A stretch of DNA of 64,000 nt. It comes from Termitomyces sp. T153. Taxonomy: Eukaryota; Basidiomycota; Agaricomycetes; Agaricales; Lyophyllaceae. Made by a program: the position numbers and the translations under genes. Below, in pieces: positions 24,009 through 35,087 of the stretch. Under the pieces are notes generated by a model. That model ran no database searches, was not told the origin of the DNA, and worked only from the letters and a program-made list of their open reading frames with translations. The stretch is taken from positions 806,001 to 870,000 of the forward strand of contig JACKQL020000008.1 in the NCBI GenBank assembly GCA_018296165.2, read 5' to 3'. How positions within the stretch are numbered: the stretch's first letter is position 1; each line of letters starts with the position of its first letter.

Positions 24009-25736
24009 ACAACAAGGTTGAGGGCAGAGCACCCACTAGCTGAATAGACTCAGTGACAGGTCCACAAGTGCACCTAAAAGGGGATTTAGAGGATGGAGAG
24101 GCAGCAGCCATCAGTAACAATGAGTCATCCAAGAAGAAAGAGATGGTTAAACAGAGACATGCCTGTAGGGCACATAATGCAAAGAAAGAGACCAGGCACA
24201 AGAAGCTGGCAGAGGAGGAGGCATATCAGAAGGACATTCTTATGGAGGAGGCAACTGGACAAATTCTAGCAGAGTTGGGTGTCATTTGACACTCTGATAG
24301 AAGTGCCTCAATTCATTCTTCAGTAGCAGGCTAGGCTGCCACTTCTACTATAGATAGTATGATGATACCATCTGAGTAAATGTAGACACTGCTCAAGTGG
24401 CAGTGCATGAGAAACACAAGAAGCAAACCTATGTGGACAAGCTCACACATCTAACAAAGTTTGCTCCCAAGGGCTTTCCTCTGAATTCCCAAGAGCTCAA
24501 ATGGATGCACAAGTTTGTGCACAACAAGTACAGTGACTATCAACAGCAAATCAACAAGTATCAGTTGCTAGTAGAGTTCCAGCATGTAAGCAAGAACATG
24601 CTGCTGTTATGGTATAATAGGACCATGGCAATGGTAGTGGATGGCTCAGAGGGTCAATCATATCCAACCTCTAGTGCATCCTGCAGATCCTGGACTGCAA
24701 ATGCAGGAGAGACCCATCCCTAAGAGGATGGTAAGATGGAAAGAGAGAGGTGGGCAACATGTGTGGACAATTGCTGGAGTACAGTCAGATGAAGTAGACT
24801 GTACTCTGGAGCTGGAATCAATAGTATGACATAAGCTATAATACTGTTGTTCTGGCATGCCAAATACTGTGCCAGGACTTGCATTTGACTAAGCATACCA
24901 GATCTATTAGCAAACCATCTTTGGGTTCACCCTAACATGCTTGCTGTTCCTATATGGACAAGTGAGGTCAGTGTTTGCCAAGCAAATGTCCTTTGTATTT
25001 GCTCACTCTAGTATGTACCAGGAAGTCATTAAGGCTTATAATTGTGCCCACTCTGAGGTGCCATTTGACAGTGCATTCGCTACTTCCCATGCACCAATTC
25101 ATCAATCTGTATTCTGTAACAACTAAGCAGACCATATTATGGATGACAATGTCATCTGTATCTTACTTCACAACTGAGTACCCCCCAAGTTTGTAAACCA
25201 TTGTTATATATTTGGTGTGGTATGCTTGGAATACAATTTTCACAAGCACCACAATCACTCCAAGATGGAATACCTTGTAGTTCATAATGCTCATCATTGA
25301 TGCCTAACAACATATAGTACTCCAGAAGCCATTGCTGAGTGGGATGGCTGGTGCACTCCCTCAGATAAGGATGTCAATTGCCCTCAATGCCCTATGACAA
25401 CATGAGGTGGGCTCAATGAGCACTATGAGCAGTGTGGACTATACTACCTGGTAGGGATAAATCCCACCAGAGCTAGCCTGTGGCAGAGGATGGCAGCCCA
25501 CAGCTTACCTCCTTGCATACATGGGGTATCTGCAGAGAAGGTTGGTCTATCCTCATTAGACCCCCAGGCCCCAAGCCTTTAGCCTGCAGTAGTGCTGGGC
25601 ACCAGTTTGAGCTACTCTGATTTCAATGTGCCTATGCCACCACCCATTGACAAGGCTGGATTGTCATATGAATAGACACAACCCACTCATTACTGCCATT
25701 CCTGCCCACAATGCATCTAAGACCATGTCATGGTCT

Positions 25737-25748
25737 GAAAAAGGGGAG
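25737..25748 (+). promoter_or_regulatory. Polypurine tract of element A
   Basis: GAAAAAGGGGAG ends exactly where the 3' LTR begins (25749). This is the usual plus-strand primer site of LTR elements and confirms the plus orientation. Confidence 0.85.
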
Positions 25749-25944
25749 TGTAACAGAGTTAGTGATATTTATAGTTGATTTTACATATATTAATTATATT
25801 TTATTATACTACATACATTATGCAGCTAGCTGATATAAGCTATTCTTTTTTGTTCTTATACTATATACAGTAATCCTAGTGATTGGGATACTTCTGTATC
25901 AGTGTGAACATAAGACAATCACCATGTAACATCATTACACTCAC
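25749..25944 (+). repeat. 3' LTR of element A and right target duplication
   Basis: The LTR is 25749-25939 (TGTAACAGAG ... CATCATTACA). It is followed at 25940-25944 by CTCAC, identical to the copy before the 5' LTR. Confidence 0.9.
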
Positions 25945-26598
25945 ACACAAACAGCTTATATGAGACTGTTCACTATGGTGGCAGCTCAGCCTCATCTCTA
26001 TCAGGATGTGATTGACAACTACCATGCTCATGTAGGGAAATTTACTCCATTCACCTCCTACACCTTTACCCTGCATAGGCTGCAAGTTTTGCTTGTGCAA
26101 GGCAATAACCTCAGCAAGATGGAGGTGATATGTCACCTCCTTGCAAACCACATGCCTCCTGTCTGTGTGAACCATTTGTATACCTATGTTTCTTGGATTA
26201 CCATTAGTCAGAGAGCATATTACATGTGAAGCTGTTCATGCAGGTTGACAATAAACATCATTGTCAACTCCAGACCAGAGGCATACTCCCTGCCCTAGCA
26301 GGGTATTATGAGTAGTATGCACCCACCACTGAGGATTGGAAGTGCTTTCAAGTGTCTGCAACATGAGAGCTGTGGCCAATTCCCACTGCATGTAGCAGAC
26401 CAGTTGTGCTATGAGGAGTTAGCCATCTTCACTCACCTACTGCAACATCCTGTAGAGGTGGTGAAGACCTCCCTGGCAGAAGAGGAGCCATTTTCTGTGG
26501 CCCCTCTGCTGAGTGCAGCTCTAGCTGAGGTGGGGCTCTCTTTGGCAGTAGTATCAGCTACTCCCAACCCTACTGTGAGCTCTGTTGTGCCCTCTCAG
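25945..26598 (+). pseudogene. E1 extra sense-strand coding region (second part)
   Basis: This continues the region broken at 9294. Open pieces are 25960-26229 (89 codons, with PHLYQDVIDNYHAHVGKF) and 26308-26643 (111 codons by the frame, the last 15 being inside LTR B). The latter is hydrophobic and Ala/Val/Ser-rich near its end. No family is recognised. The frame is cut by solo LTR B and continues after it. Confidence 0.4.
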
Positions 26599-27090
26599 TG
26601 TAAGGGGACAAGTGTTCCACAGATAAACTCAACAAAAGACTAGCAGACACAAGCAACGGGTGAGAGTCAAAGGAGCATGAAGTGGCTAAGAGTTAGGCAA
26701 GGGGCAAGCATAGTGAGCCAAACACAAGTAACAATGCTGGAGCTCTTATAGTCAGATCAATAGATAGGCCAGGAGAACACTACTATTGTTTGGTTAGAGG
26801 ATATTCTATCCTGCTGACCAGCCTTATATACTATATCTATGGCTATGCTATGACTAATGCTACCTGTGGTAAGCAGCCTGGGTATGCTAAGCAGTAATGG
26901 CTAACAATACATCAAAAGGAGAAATAGAGTCCAATGACTATAAAGGGCTGACTAATACTGAGGAGGAGTGCAGGGCTTGGCAGCTGGTCAATTGGATGTG
27001 CTAGAGATGATGCTACACCTATGACTGAGGCTGGGTAGAGTTGTAGTTATCTATTGGAGTTATCCAAAGGAGTTGTCCCCTTACACTCAA
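26594..27090 (+). repeat. Solo LTR B with 13-bp terminal inverted repeats
   Basis: The LTR is 26599-27085 (487 bp). It begins TGTAAGGGGACAA and ends in the exact complement TTGTCCCCTTACA. The flanking 5-mers are CTCAG (26594-26598) and CTCAA (27086-27090), a target duplication with one G-to-A change. No internal element or second LTR adjoins it, so it is a solo LTR left by recombination. Which strand is sense is not certain. Confidence 0.82.
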
Positions 27091-27615
27091 GATGCACCTA
27101 CTGATGAGCTCATAAAATTGGACTACACCAACAAACCTTTGGTGCCCACAGACACCATCCCAGAGATGACTCCACCAGTCATCTCTGGCCCTTTGGTTGC
27201 AACTGTAGCAACTAACATTGCTGCCCCTGATGCTCCCAAAGCTAGAACAAGCAGCTCAAGTGATACAACTAATGCTGTATCAGAGTGCTGAGCTGACATC
27301 CTAAGCAATGAAGAGGCATTGTTCTCACAAATGGACCAACAAGCAGGATGAACTAATCATTGTAGTTCAAATTAAAAAATATATATATATTATACTTGTG
27401 TTAGCTGAGGGCTCACACAAATCACCCAATGCATACTCATGCAATGCATTGAGGAACCACTATGCCCAACTTCCTGTCAGGTAAGACCATTTGAGCCTAC
27501 CCCAGCTATAATGTAGGGACCTATACAAAGGTGCTGGTGATGACTCATAGGTAGGATGCCATATTCCACCTCCAATTTTGCTTTAAGCCTTAGATTGTGA
27601 GTCTGTTGATGGATT
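27091..27615 (+). pseudogene. E1 extra region, final part
   Basis: The frame resumes after LTR B with DAPTDELIKLDYTNKPLVPT, a Pro/Thr/Val-rich and Ser-rich segment, and ends near 27290. The rest up to the polypurine tract, including an (AT)n run near 27380, shows nothing more. Confidence 0.4.
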
Positions 27616-27837
27616 CAAGAGGGGGGTATGTAATGGAGCACCCATCCACTTAAACTATTATAATATTACTTTATTATTGTTATACTGCTTGGTAGCATCA
27701 CATGATGCTACCTATAAATACTATTACTGTAATTATTAAGGAAGTGCCTTACTTCATACTTTGTGAAACCTAATCAACTAGTTTTGGATTGTAGAGCATA
27801 AACCATAAGCAGTGCAACCTGTAACAGAAACATTACA
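27616..27837 (+). repeat. Polypurine tract and 3' LTR of element E1
   Basis: CAAGAGGGGGGTA (27616-27628) is a polypurine tract directly before an LTR of 209 bp (27629-27837; TGTAATGGAG ... AACATTACA). The LTR holds a perfect 10-bp inverted repeat GGTAGCATCA-CA-TGATGCTACC (27691-27712) followed by CTATAAATA, a possible TATA box. The ends resemble those of the element A LTR, in keeping with one family. The 5' LTR is missing, removed or displaced left of 3771. Confidence 0.75.
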
Positions 27838-29045
27838 CAGCAGCAATGGTGTGGGGTCTGTTTTTTTTCTGTGCAGCCTTAGCTGCATCAACAACTGCCT
27901 GTGTAATCCTCTGACAATTAGCTGCATTGGAGAAACCCTTAATACAGTCACTGGTACAGCAAGTTATGAGAAGGCAGCAACACTTGAAGTAACTGCTGTT
28001 CTCACAGAGGTACTGCTTCTCCTTGTCCATTGAGGGTACTAAACAGAGGCAGTTCATGTTGGGTCCAGTTGAATTTGAGAGCTGATTCAGGGCCAAACTG
28101 TTGTGATGTGTGGATGAAGTCAGAGGCTTCTTTGACTATTGAAAGACCTCATCAGCTATCTCCCACTAGCACTTCTCTGTATGATGCTGACTCTCATTGA
28201 TCACATGAATGCTGTTGAGCCATATATTGAAATGCTGTTCCTCATCCAGTTTCTTGTTAAAGTACATGATTAAAAGTGCAGGATCAAGCTTGGCTTCTAG
28301 ATAATGGCACAAGCTTTCTTCATCAAAAATGTGACAATGTACTAAAGAGGAAAGAGTTGAGCTTTTGAACATAAGCTGCAAAGTTCCAGAAAGTTTGGTT
28401 TACAGGCTTGAAGTAAGAAGAGATTATATGGATAGAAAGCTTAGATTTTCAGTCATGAAGCAAGTAGATGCTGCAAAGTTCTTTGATAAAAGCAGAAATG
28501 GACAGTTTCAGGATCACTTTGCAGTTACTGGCAATCCAGCCACAGATGCAATGGTCCTTGAATGATACTAGGACTTGACAAACAAAATCTTTCTCTTCAA
28601 TCTTCTTGTTGCCAAAGAAATCCATGTAAGCAATTTTGTATTCCTAAATAATCTCAGCATCAGATCCCCTTCCATGACAACTGGTGTCTTATTCCATGAC
28701 CTTCAATGATTGGAATTTTGGCCTTGGAAGTCATACTACAAATTCTGTTTAGCAGAGTCAGTGGTGTAATATCAATGTCACTATCTGAGGTATGTAAAGA
28801 TGAATTGGAACTGTTGAAGGTGGATGTATTGTTGGTGTCTTCCTTGCAGGTCTGGGTAATTGTTCCAGAGGCAGTAGATGGCAGGACAGCAGGGCTCAAG
28901 GCTATTATGATAGATGAGTGTGAAGTTAGTGGTACAGAGGAAAGTAGTGATGACACAGGCATGCATCCTCCTGTTTGACTGCATGTGGGTAATGAAACAG
29001 GAATGGACAGAGTTCAGGGTAGTTTGACTGATGATGTAGTGCAAT
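27838..29045 (-). pseudogene. Unidentified decayed coding region
   Basis: On the minus strand several frames are open: 28660-28962 (100 codons, Ser/Thr-rich, ending in a KIPIIEGHGIRHQLSWKGI segment), 28166-28381 and 27833-28096 (cysteine-rich). Intron-like breaks separate them. I cannot assign a family. It lies directly behind the E1 3' LTR and may be a host gene relic or an unclassified transposon gene. Confidence 0.3.
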
Positions 29046-29575
29046 TATCTTGTACCCTGAATCTGTGCATATTTTTTGTGTACTACCCCACTAAGTGATG
29101 GTCCACAAAATTTTCATACTAATCTGCTCTGAGACTGGACACTATTGTCTTCATGCTAATCTGCTCTGAGAATGGACACTATCATCTAGTCTAGTGGACT
29201 CAGCATGAAATCACTAGCAAAATTGATGTTTCAAAAAAAGATGTAAGACAGTTGTTACTTAGCTCAGTCAACAGAAACAGGACCTTGCTATATCCTTGAC
29301 ACAAAAACAATACAATTATGGATGAGAACAAAAGGAAAGAAAGGAACTGCAAATCAGGATATGCAACATGGTGGATATAAGTGACATATTCCAAAACATC
29401 AATAAATAGCCTTAATAGCAAAGTAGTAATTGTTGGATTACAACACTAACAAAATCACTCAATGGGAAGACCCCATTTAAACTGTGGCATCAATGCATGC
29501 ACAACTATTTGTACAGCAGGCTGTTGTGCATTTGTCCTTATATTAAACTCACATAATCCCAAGTTAAACCCACAT
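29046..29575. other. Non-coding stretch with a 37-bp tandem repeat
   Basis: CTAATCTGCTCTGAGA-TGGACACTAT occurs at about 29119 and again at 29156, a period of 37 bp. Apart from this I see no gene-like structure. Confidence 0.5.
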
Positions 29576-30560
29576 GGGATCAAATGTATATTGATCAGAT
29601 ATGCAGAGAACTCAAAAGCCTACTAATGCTATGATCCTAGAACCTGCAAGGTCTATGAGTCCTACCATGTATGCTGTGTATGATTCTTGGATAGATGGGA
29701 CAGGCACAGAATGATGGAGGACACAACTGTGCCCACTCCTAAAGAGGTCATTATTGAACCAGCAATGATTAACCAAATATAGAACACTTCTGCAGATGCA
29801 CCATTTGTTGGCAACAATGTTGATGACAAACATGTCAGGCCCATTGAATACAAAGAGCACACAGCACAGGTACCAGGGCAAACAAAACAAGATGCAGCTC
29901 CTGTACCTCCTGGCCCATAACAATCAGCCTGCACTCCTGTTCCCACAACCAGAGCTAATCCAGAAAATTTACCACTAGATCATGTTGAATTTGCTGTCCA
30001 AAAATCATGTGAAGCCAGCAAGAGCATCAGAATACAGCTGTGGTGCAAGATTGAACCAACCACAATGACCCTGGCCCCACAAATTCTGAAGGAGATGTTC
30101 AGACCCCAGGAGACAATGCACCTGAAACACTCCCTGACCTTGCCAACATTGCAACCATGGAGGAAATAGAATGCCTCCTATCTGTTGCAGAAGCACTAGG
30201 GGACCCCATATCCATTGACCTTGAGGACAAACCTCATACATGGAAGGAGGCACTAGAATCACCTTATGCAAAAGAATGGGAAGCTGGATATTAACTGAGA
30301 TCACTAAGGAGATGGATGTATACAAGTTGGTATCTCAAAATCAAGTTCCCTCTAGACACAGGATCAGAAAGGGCCAACCAGTGTTCAAGATCAAACAGGA
30401 TGAGGCAGGAAAGGCTGTCTGATATCAAGTTTGCCTTGTATTCAAGGGATTTAAATAAATCTATAGACATGACTATACCAAGATGACCTTGCTGACAGTG
30501 CACATGGAGTTGTGGCTACAGCACAAGGGTTGGATGCCACTCAGAATAAATTATTGTATT
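29576..30560 (+). pseudogene. Ty1/Copia polyprotein relic (start of RT domain)
   Basis: The segment at 30220-30290 reads HTWKEALESPYAKEWEAG, the conserved AMKSPEA-W beginning of Copia RT. The next frames give EMDVYKLVS then VPSRHRIRKGQPVFKIKQDEAGKAV near 30315-30420 and VCLVFKGF near 30430. These correspond to the Copia segment from the VPxGR-xxxxWVFK motif to the ARLVAKGF motif. Stops and one shift interrupt it. The region before 30200 fits the variable linker. Later RT blocks are gone and a Harbinger relic follows at once. Confidence 0.7.
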
Positions 30561-31240
30561 AAAAATGCCACCCATCTGGAAATTTGCCTCTTTTCTGGGA
30601 ATTTTCTTGAGAACTCTCCCATCATGACTAATTCCTCAACATGCTCTGTATCTCCCCCAAAGTCTTTGATACTATTCTTACTTTGATTGAGGATCATCCT
30701 GTCTTCAAAAATAACTCTAGTCATTCTCAAGCTCCTATTGAGGATCAGCTGGCCATAATATTATTTTGGATGGAGAAGTATAGGAATAGTGGCTCCATAG
30801 AAGATGTTGCACATATCTCTAGTATTTCAGAGGGATCTGTTCTGAACTATTCAAGTGCTGCTTCACAGCTATTGAAGCTCTACATGGACTTTTTGTCAGG
30901 CAAATCACTTCAGCAAGGAAGGAAGTGGAGAAGAAATGAATGGATAAAGAGCTTGGATTCAAAGGATTGTGGCATGAAGGTTGGCTGATGTACAATGGCA
31001 CTATTGTGGTCTTGTACTGCAAACCTGAGTTAAATGGTGATGCCTATACCTTGTAGTTATTTGCAACCTCCATCTTTGTCAAGAGGGCCCAGATAAGCCA
31101 ATGGTTCTGTTCATCCCACAAAATAGTGGGTATGTTGATCTTGATCCTTGCTCTTAAATCTCATGAATGATAGATGGAACATGAGGTACATGGTTATGCA
31201 AGATACACAGTTAACAATGAGTGCACCCACAAGAAAAACA
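30561..31240 (+). pseudogene. PIF/Harbinger transposase relic
   Basis: An open frame at 30641-30988 gives SPKVFDTILTLIEDHPVFKN, then the PIEDQLAIILFWMEKYRNSG block. SIEDVAHISSISEGSVLNY follows, a helix-turn-helix-like segment usual before the DDE domain of basidiomycete HARBI1-like nucleases. After a frame change, LMYNGTIVVLYCKPELNGDAY near 30985-31045 matches the first DDE block, with the catalytic Asp now Asn (xxDGT to YNGT). The rest is lost. Terminal repeats were not found. Confidence 0.72.
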
Positions 31241-31547
31241 CAGTTAGTCACACTTCAGGCACATGGCAAAGTGTGGTGGAGGTTGAAATTATGTATCATC
31301 TAAGATCATCAATATGAAATGCAGCTGCAAGATGCACCTGGTTTTGAACCTCCCTATTGTAGTATCTTATTAGATCTTGTTTCTGACTAATCATTGGATA
31401 TAGTAATGTCACTGATGACATTATGTAATGAGCTTTATCTATTTTACTCTGCAAAGTACTGGAATCTTTTATTGATCTGGTTGATGTAATGAGGATCAAA
31501 TCTAAGCTACTGTAACTCTATCACATTTTTTTAACCTTCCAAAATGG
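31241..31547. other. Unassigned AT-rich stretch
   Basis: I see no feature here besides the left flank of element C2. The target duplication begins at 31548. Confidence 0.3.
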
Positions 31548-31552
31548 ACTGC

Positions 31553-32696
31553 TGTCACGACCCGTTCCCCAAAACCCCGCACATCGTCCATCAAACCCCC
31601 GAACCCCCAAAAGGACCCCCAACGCTCCGCCGAACTTCCGCCCATGCCCACGCCTACTTCGGCTAACTCCGACGGCCCCCTGGCCAACTTCGGTGCCTGC
31701 CCCGCAGCCACTGACACTTACCCCGGGCTTCCCAAACCCCGAGAACCACCCCCGCTATTCCTGATCTTCGCCCACCCATCATTAACTCAACACCCTGCTT
31801 CCTCCGACCTATTCCGGAATATCACGACAACCTCGGAACAACCCGCGATCCCATCAACATATCAGCGCGGCACAATCTTCGATCACAACCGACACCCGCC
31901 CACTCCGTCAAGCCCCGCCAAGCCCCGCCGCCACAGCCGATGTACCCCGAAGTCCTCCGGTAGTCAGTATATAAGTCATCGAGTAGCTCTTCGTACTCCA
32001 GTCTTGATATTGCTTAACGTTACCTATGGTCTGATTGCTTCCTTTTTGTGTTTCGTGTTCGTTTTCGTGTCTTTTTCTCCTTACTCTCAGTTTCCCGGTC
32101 TTATCTCAGTCTCCCGATCTTATCTCAGTCTCCCGGTCTTATCTCAGTCTCCCGGTCTTGTCTCGTCCCCTTTTCGTTATCGTTCTCGTTATCGTTTCGT
32201 ACCTCCACTCGAATCTACTCTTGTTCCATAATGTCTCGTCCAACGCCGTCTCGGTGACGTCGTCTGACCCTTGTGCCCAATTCTTCATCAACCCTAACGA
32301 CCTCACGAACTCCGCGATTATAATTACGAACCCCGACACCCCTTACCAGGTCCGAACCTCACTCTTCGCTCGGTCCCGGACTCCATCAACTCCAAATGAT
32401 CTCCCATCAAACCCCGGCTCCGCCCCCATTGATCACACAGCCACCTACTCCCTTGCTTCCGCAAGCCTCCCGTACGGCCTTCTGCCTGAACCCCGCCAAG
32501 ACCGTCTCATTTCCCCACAATCCGACTTCTCCGGACCTTTCCGGATCTGTCTGGATCACATCTCCCCAATTACCCGTGCAAACCACCAGGACCCAGAATG
32601 TCTTTGAGTGTCCGGTCACCAATGCAGGGGAATCACGCCCGCCTAGTAAGGACTCGCCCAGTGCAGCTGCGCCCCCGAGGTCAGCGGACCCTGACA
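31553..32696 (+). repeat. 5' LTR of C2
   Basis: It runs from TGTCACGACC to CCCTGACA. A TATATAAG box is at 31968-31975, about 415 bp in. Near 32088-32165 there are four copies of a 19-bp unit (CAGTCTCCCGGTCTTATCT); the 3' LTR has three. The 3' LTR instead has an extra 21-bp unit in its early part (near 36600). Otherwise the LTRs differ by a limited number of substitutions, many of them transitions at CpG. Confidence 0.93.
31968..31975 (+). promoter_or_regulatory. TATA box in C2 5' LTR
   Basis: TATATAAG is conserved at the same place in the C2 3' LTR (36922-36929), in C1 (minus, 2797-2804) and in C3 (minus, 46693-46700). Its conservation on one strand supports the chosen LTR polarity. Confidence 0.7.
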
Positions 32697-35087
32697 TAAT
32701 ATCAAGACTCGACCTTACCCCGTCCGTGATGCCCGCATTATCTCCGCACACACAATCAAATAACTCCGATGTCTATGGTCTACCCGTGCCGGGGAACCCT
32801 TATGATTCATACGGCCCTGCCCAATTTGCCGAGGCACATTGAGTCGTGGATCCGACACCAAACGTCCCCTCTGCTCCAGTTACTTTCATACAACGGCTCC
32901 CCCCACGGACACCTTCCCCAACTCACACCCAACTCCCAACCCCTCGCGCAAACCGTCAAATCATCTTCCACCCCACCCCTACACTCCCCGCCAACTCCGC
33001 TCTCTCGCACAAAGTCGACCCCGACATCACCCAAAGAATAACATCCTAAGGCCTGGCGACCATCCGATCGAATGAGTAACAAGGTCTCCGGCACCGCGCC
33101 AGCCCTCCGACCCACAATAATGCCAACCTGCCATGGAACAGTCACCCACAGCGCGAGGATCGCCAGCTACAAAGAAACCACTGAGAACGCGCTTCCCCGA
33201 AGCCCGCCTGTGGATTCACCGGCCCCCCAGCAACCCCGCAGACCGACGAACGCGACTAATCACCAACAACATCACCAAACCCTATTATCGACCCCCTCCA
33301 AGGAACTAAACCCTCCGACAACTAACCCCGAAACCATCGAAATCAAGCTCGAATCCACCACAGGACAAGAACCTCAGACCTAGGCTATGCTCCAACCCCG
33401 TGACCTGCTTCCGGACCTCGATCGATCGGCCGTCACCTCCGCCCAACAAATGAAGGGGCCCCGACTCCCCCGACCCGACCCTGACAACCCCGGAACAGGA
33501 CCAAAACATCCCCGAGCTTACACTCCGCCACCAGACTACACCACCTCCCACGAAGGAATCCCCAGCATAGGGGCCACCCCGAACCAACTACAGGAAAAAG
33601 GACCCTATACGAAGTAATTCCCCAAGTACTCTAAATTCGCTGACATGTTCATATAAGGGAGGGAGAAGCCCCACCATCATCCAGAAAACAACGATCGGCC
33701 ATTTAAGCGACCCGACAACCCCCAGGGGCACGCGCTCCCATATCCTCAAAAGACCTCCCCCATATGGCTCGACGACCCAAAACGACCCCGCGCCAGCCCG
33801 AAACAGTCCCACCCAGACCCCTCCGAACCCATCAACCCAGCTCCGGACCCTGGCGACACGACTCCAGGGCCTCCGCTCCGACCCCGACATCTGACCAAGA
33901 AAACTCACAGCGCCGGCTCGACAACGATGCCCTGGTAGCCCCAACTCCGCAACAGAAATCACCACCCACTCCGAACCCCGCCCTACACCGGAATATGTCC
34001 GCCCGAACAGGGGCCACATCACCGGGGCCTCCAGACAAGCTGGCAGTGCCTCCCCCCACTATCACCCCTGCACTTGCACAATCTCCGGACCGCTCCGGAA
34101 CACGAACAAAGAGTAAATCCGACCCTGCCGCATCTCCCGGGGAGCCCCACTCCAGTGCCCCCCGCGGCCGACCTTCCCGCCGCCCCAACAACCATGAACA
34201 ACCAACAAACCCCCACCAAGTGACCCTTGAGTCGACTCCGGGACCACCCACTTCTTCCCGATGAAGGAACCACCGACCCCCGAACCTCCGAACTCGAGGA
34301 AGTATCAGAAATACGTAAGACCCCCTTTGTCCGCCGCGGGCTTACCTTTGGTCAGGAGAGCAATATCACGTAGATGACCCGGAACCCCAAATTGGGCCCC
34401 GGACCCGAAGGAACTGGTTGGGACTGATCACCCCGCATCCTACCCCCTCGGTCATCGACACTCCGGAGCACACCAAAGCGCCACCCGAAGCAGGCCCGCC
34501 CACAGACGCAGCACTCCAGAACACGACCCCGACCCGGACCAACTATACTGCGAAGATGAACCCCGCCTCACCCAACCCCGCCAATAAATAAAAAAAGGCC
34601 CGCCCGCCTTCACCACCAATACCGACGTAAGGGCTAGACCATGGGAAGACCCCCATTACCCCCCGCCCACCGCACCGCCAAGACAACCAAAGCCCCGAAC
34701 CCGTTGGGCGCCGTACAAAATTCAAAGGCCACCCTCTACTACCAAAACGGCGCACGTCCCCTACACCCCCAGTCGAAAATTTCCGAGAAACGAATTCAAC
34801 GACACCGCCCGAAATGCCGGGGACCCCACCGGAGAACTCCCACCAACCCCGACAGACCCCGGGAGCCCTCCTGCGATGCCCCGCCCTGTCCCGACCAACC
34901 CCGGGACTAGCCAGCGCAGACGGCACTAGCGGGCGTAAACCCCGCCTCTGGACTCACTAGGGATTCAACTCCCTCTCACACCCCTGCGTGTTTCGCTTAC
35001 TTTGCCCTCCGACAAAACTAAAAATCTCACTTCACACGCCCAGGGACCAAGAAATGACATGTTCGCGTACAAAAGATCATATATACA
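32697..35087 (+). mobile_element. C2 interior, sense side
   Basis: The first 750 bp align with C1 just inside its LTR. Translation is proline-rich in all plus frames because of CCCC/GACC-rich composition, so the open plus-strand frames here (for example 33764-34264) are not convincing genes. Near 33600-33660 the words TK-FPKYSKFADMF are a remnant of the N-terminal edge of a Gypsy RT domain. No tRNA-complementary TGG primer site follows the LTR. Confidence 0.6.

Larger units (their letters stand above)
21961..25736 (+). pseudogene. Element A extra region downstream of pol
   Basis: About 3.8 kb lies between chromodomain and polypurine tract. One frame near 22000-22720 is rich in Gln, Met and Pro. 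A lysine/glutamate-rich segment likely to form a helix is at 24053-24289, and a further open stretch is at 24397-24723. FAKQMSFVFAHSSMYQEVI near 24970-25030 has a loose echo in FTMVAAQPHLYQDVI of E1 (25965-26010). No domain is recognised. Position, length and this echo suggest a family-specific third gene. It is interrupted by an LTR-B copy (23522-24008) and an inverted repeat (22639-22789). Confidence 0.4.
9295..25939 (+). mobile_element. Nested Ty3/Gypsy chromovirus A with terminal 190-bp LTRs
   Basis: The element is bounded by matching LTRs (9295-9484 and 25749-25939) and a perfect 5-bp target duplication. Inside are gag, zinc knuckle, protease, RT, RNase H, integrase and chromodomain relics in plus orientation, then a 3.8-kb extra region, then a polypurine tract. 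At 16.6 kb it is far longer than a normal Gypsy element. About 5.5 kb of that is a foreign block with an alpha-kinase relic, and 0.49 kb is an LTR-B copy. It inserted into the extra coding region of E1. Confidence 0.88.

Noticed and set aside
31644..32607. Long plus-strand frames inside the C2 5' LTR (195 and 190 codons), repeated in the 3' LTR
   Set aside because: They lie wholly in LTR sequence, start on either side of the TATA box, differ in frame through the 19-bp repeat and show only low-complexity composition. GC-rich CpG-dense DNA has few stops by chance.
32697..32720. tRNA primer-binding site after the C2 5' LTR
   Set aside because: The sequence starts TAATATCAAG and has no TGG start within the first bases. 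Self-priming or an internal tRNA site is possible but unsupported.
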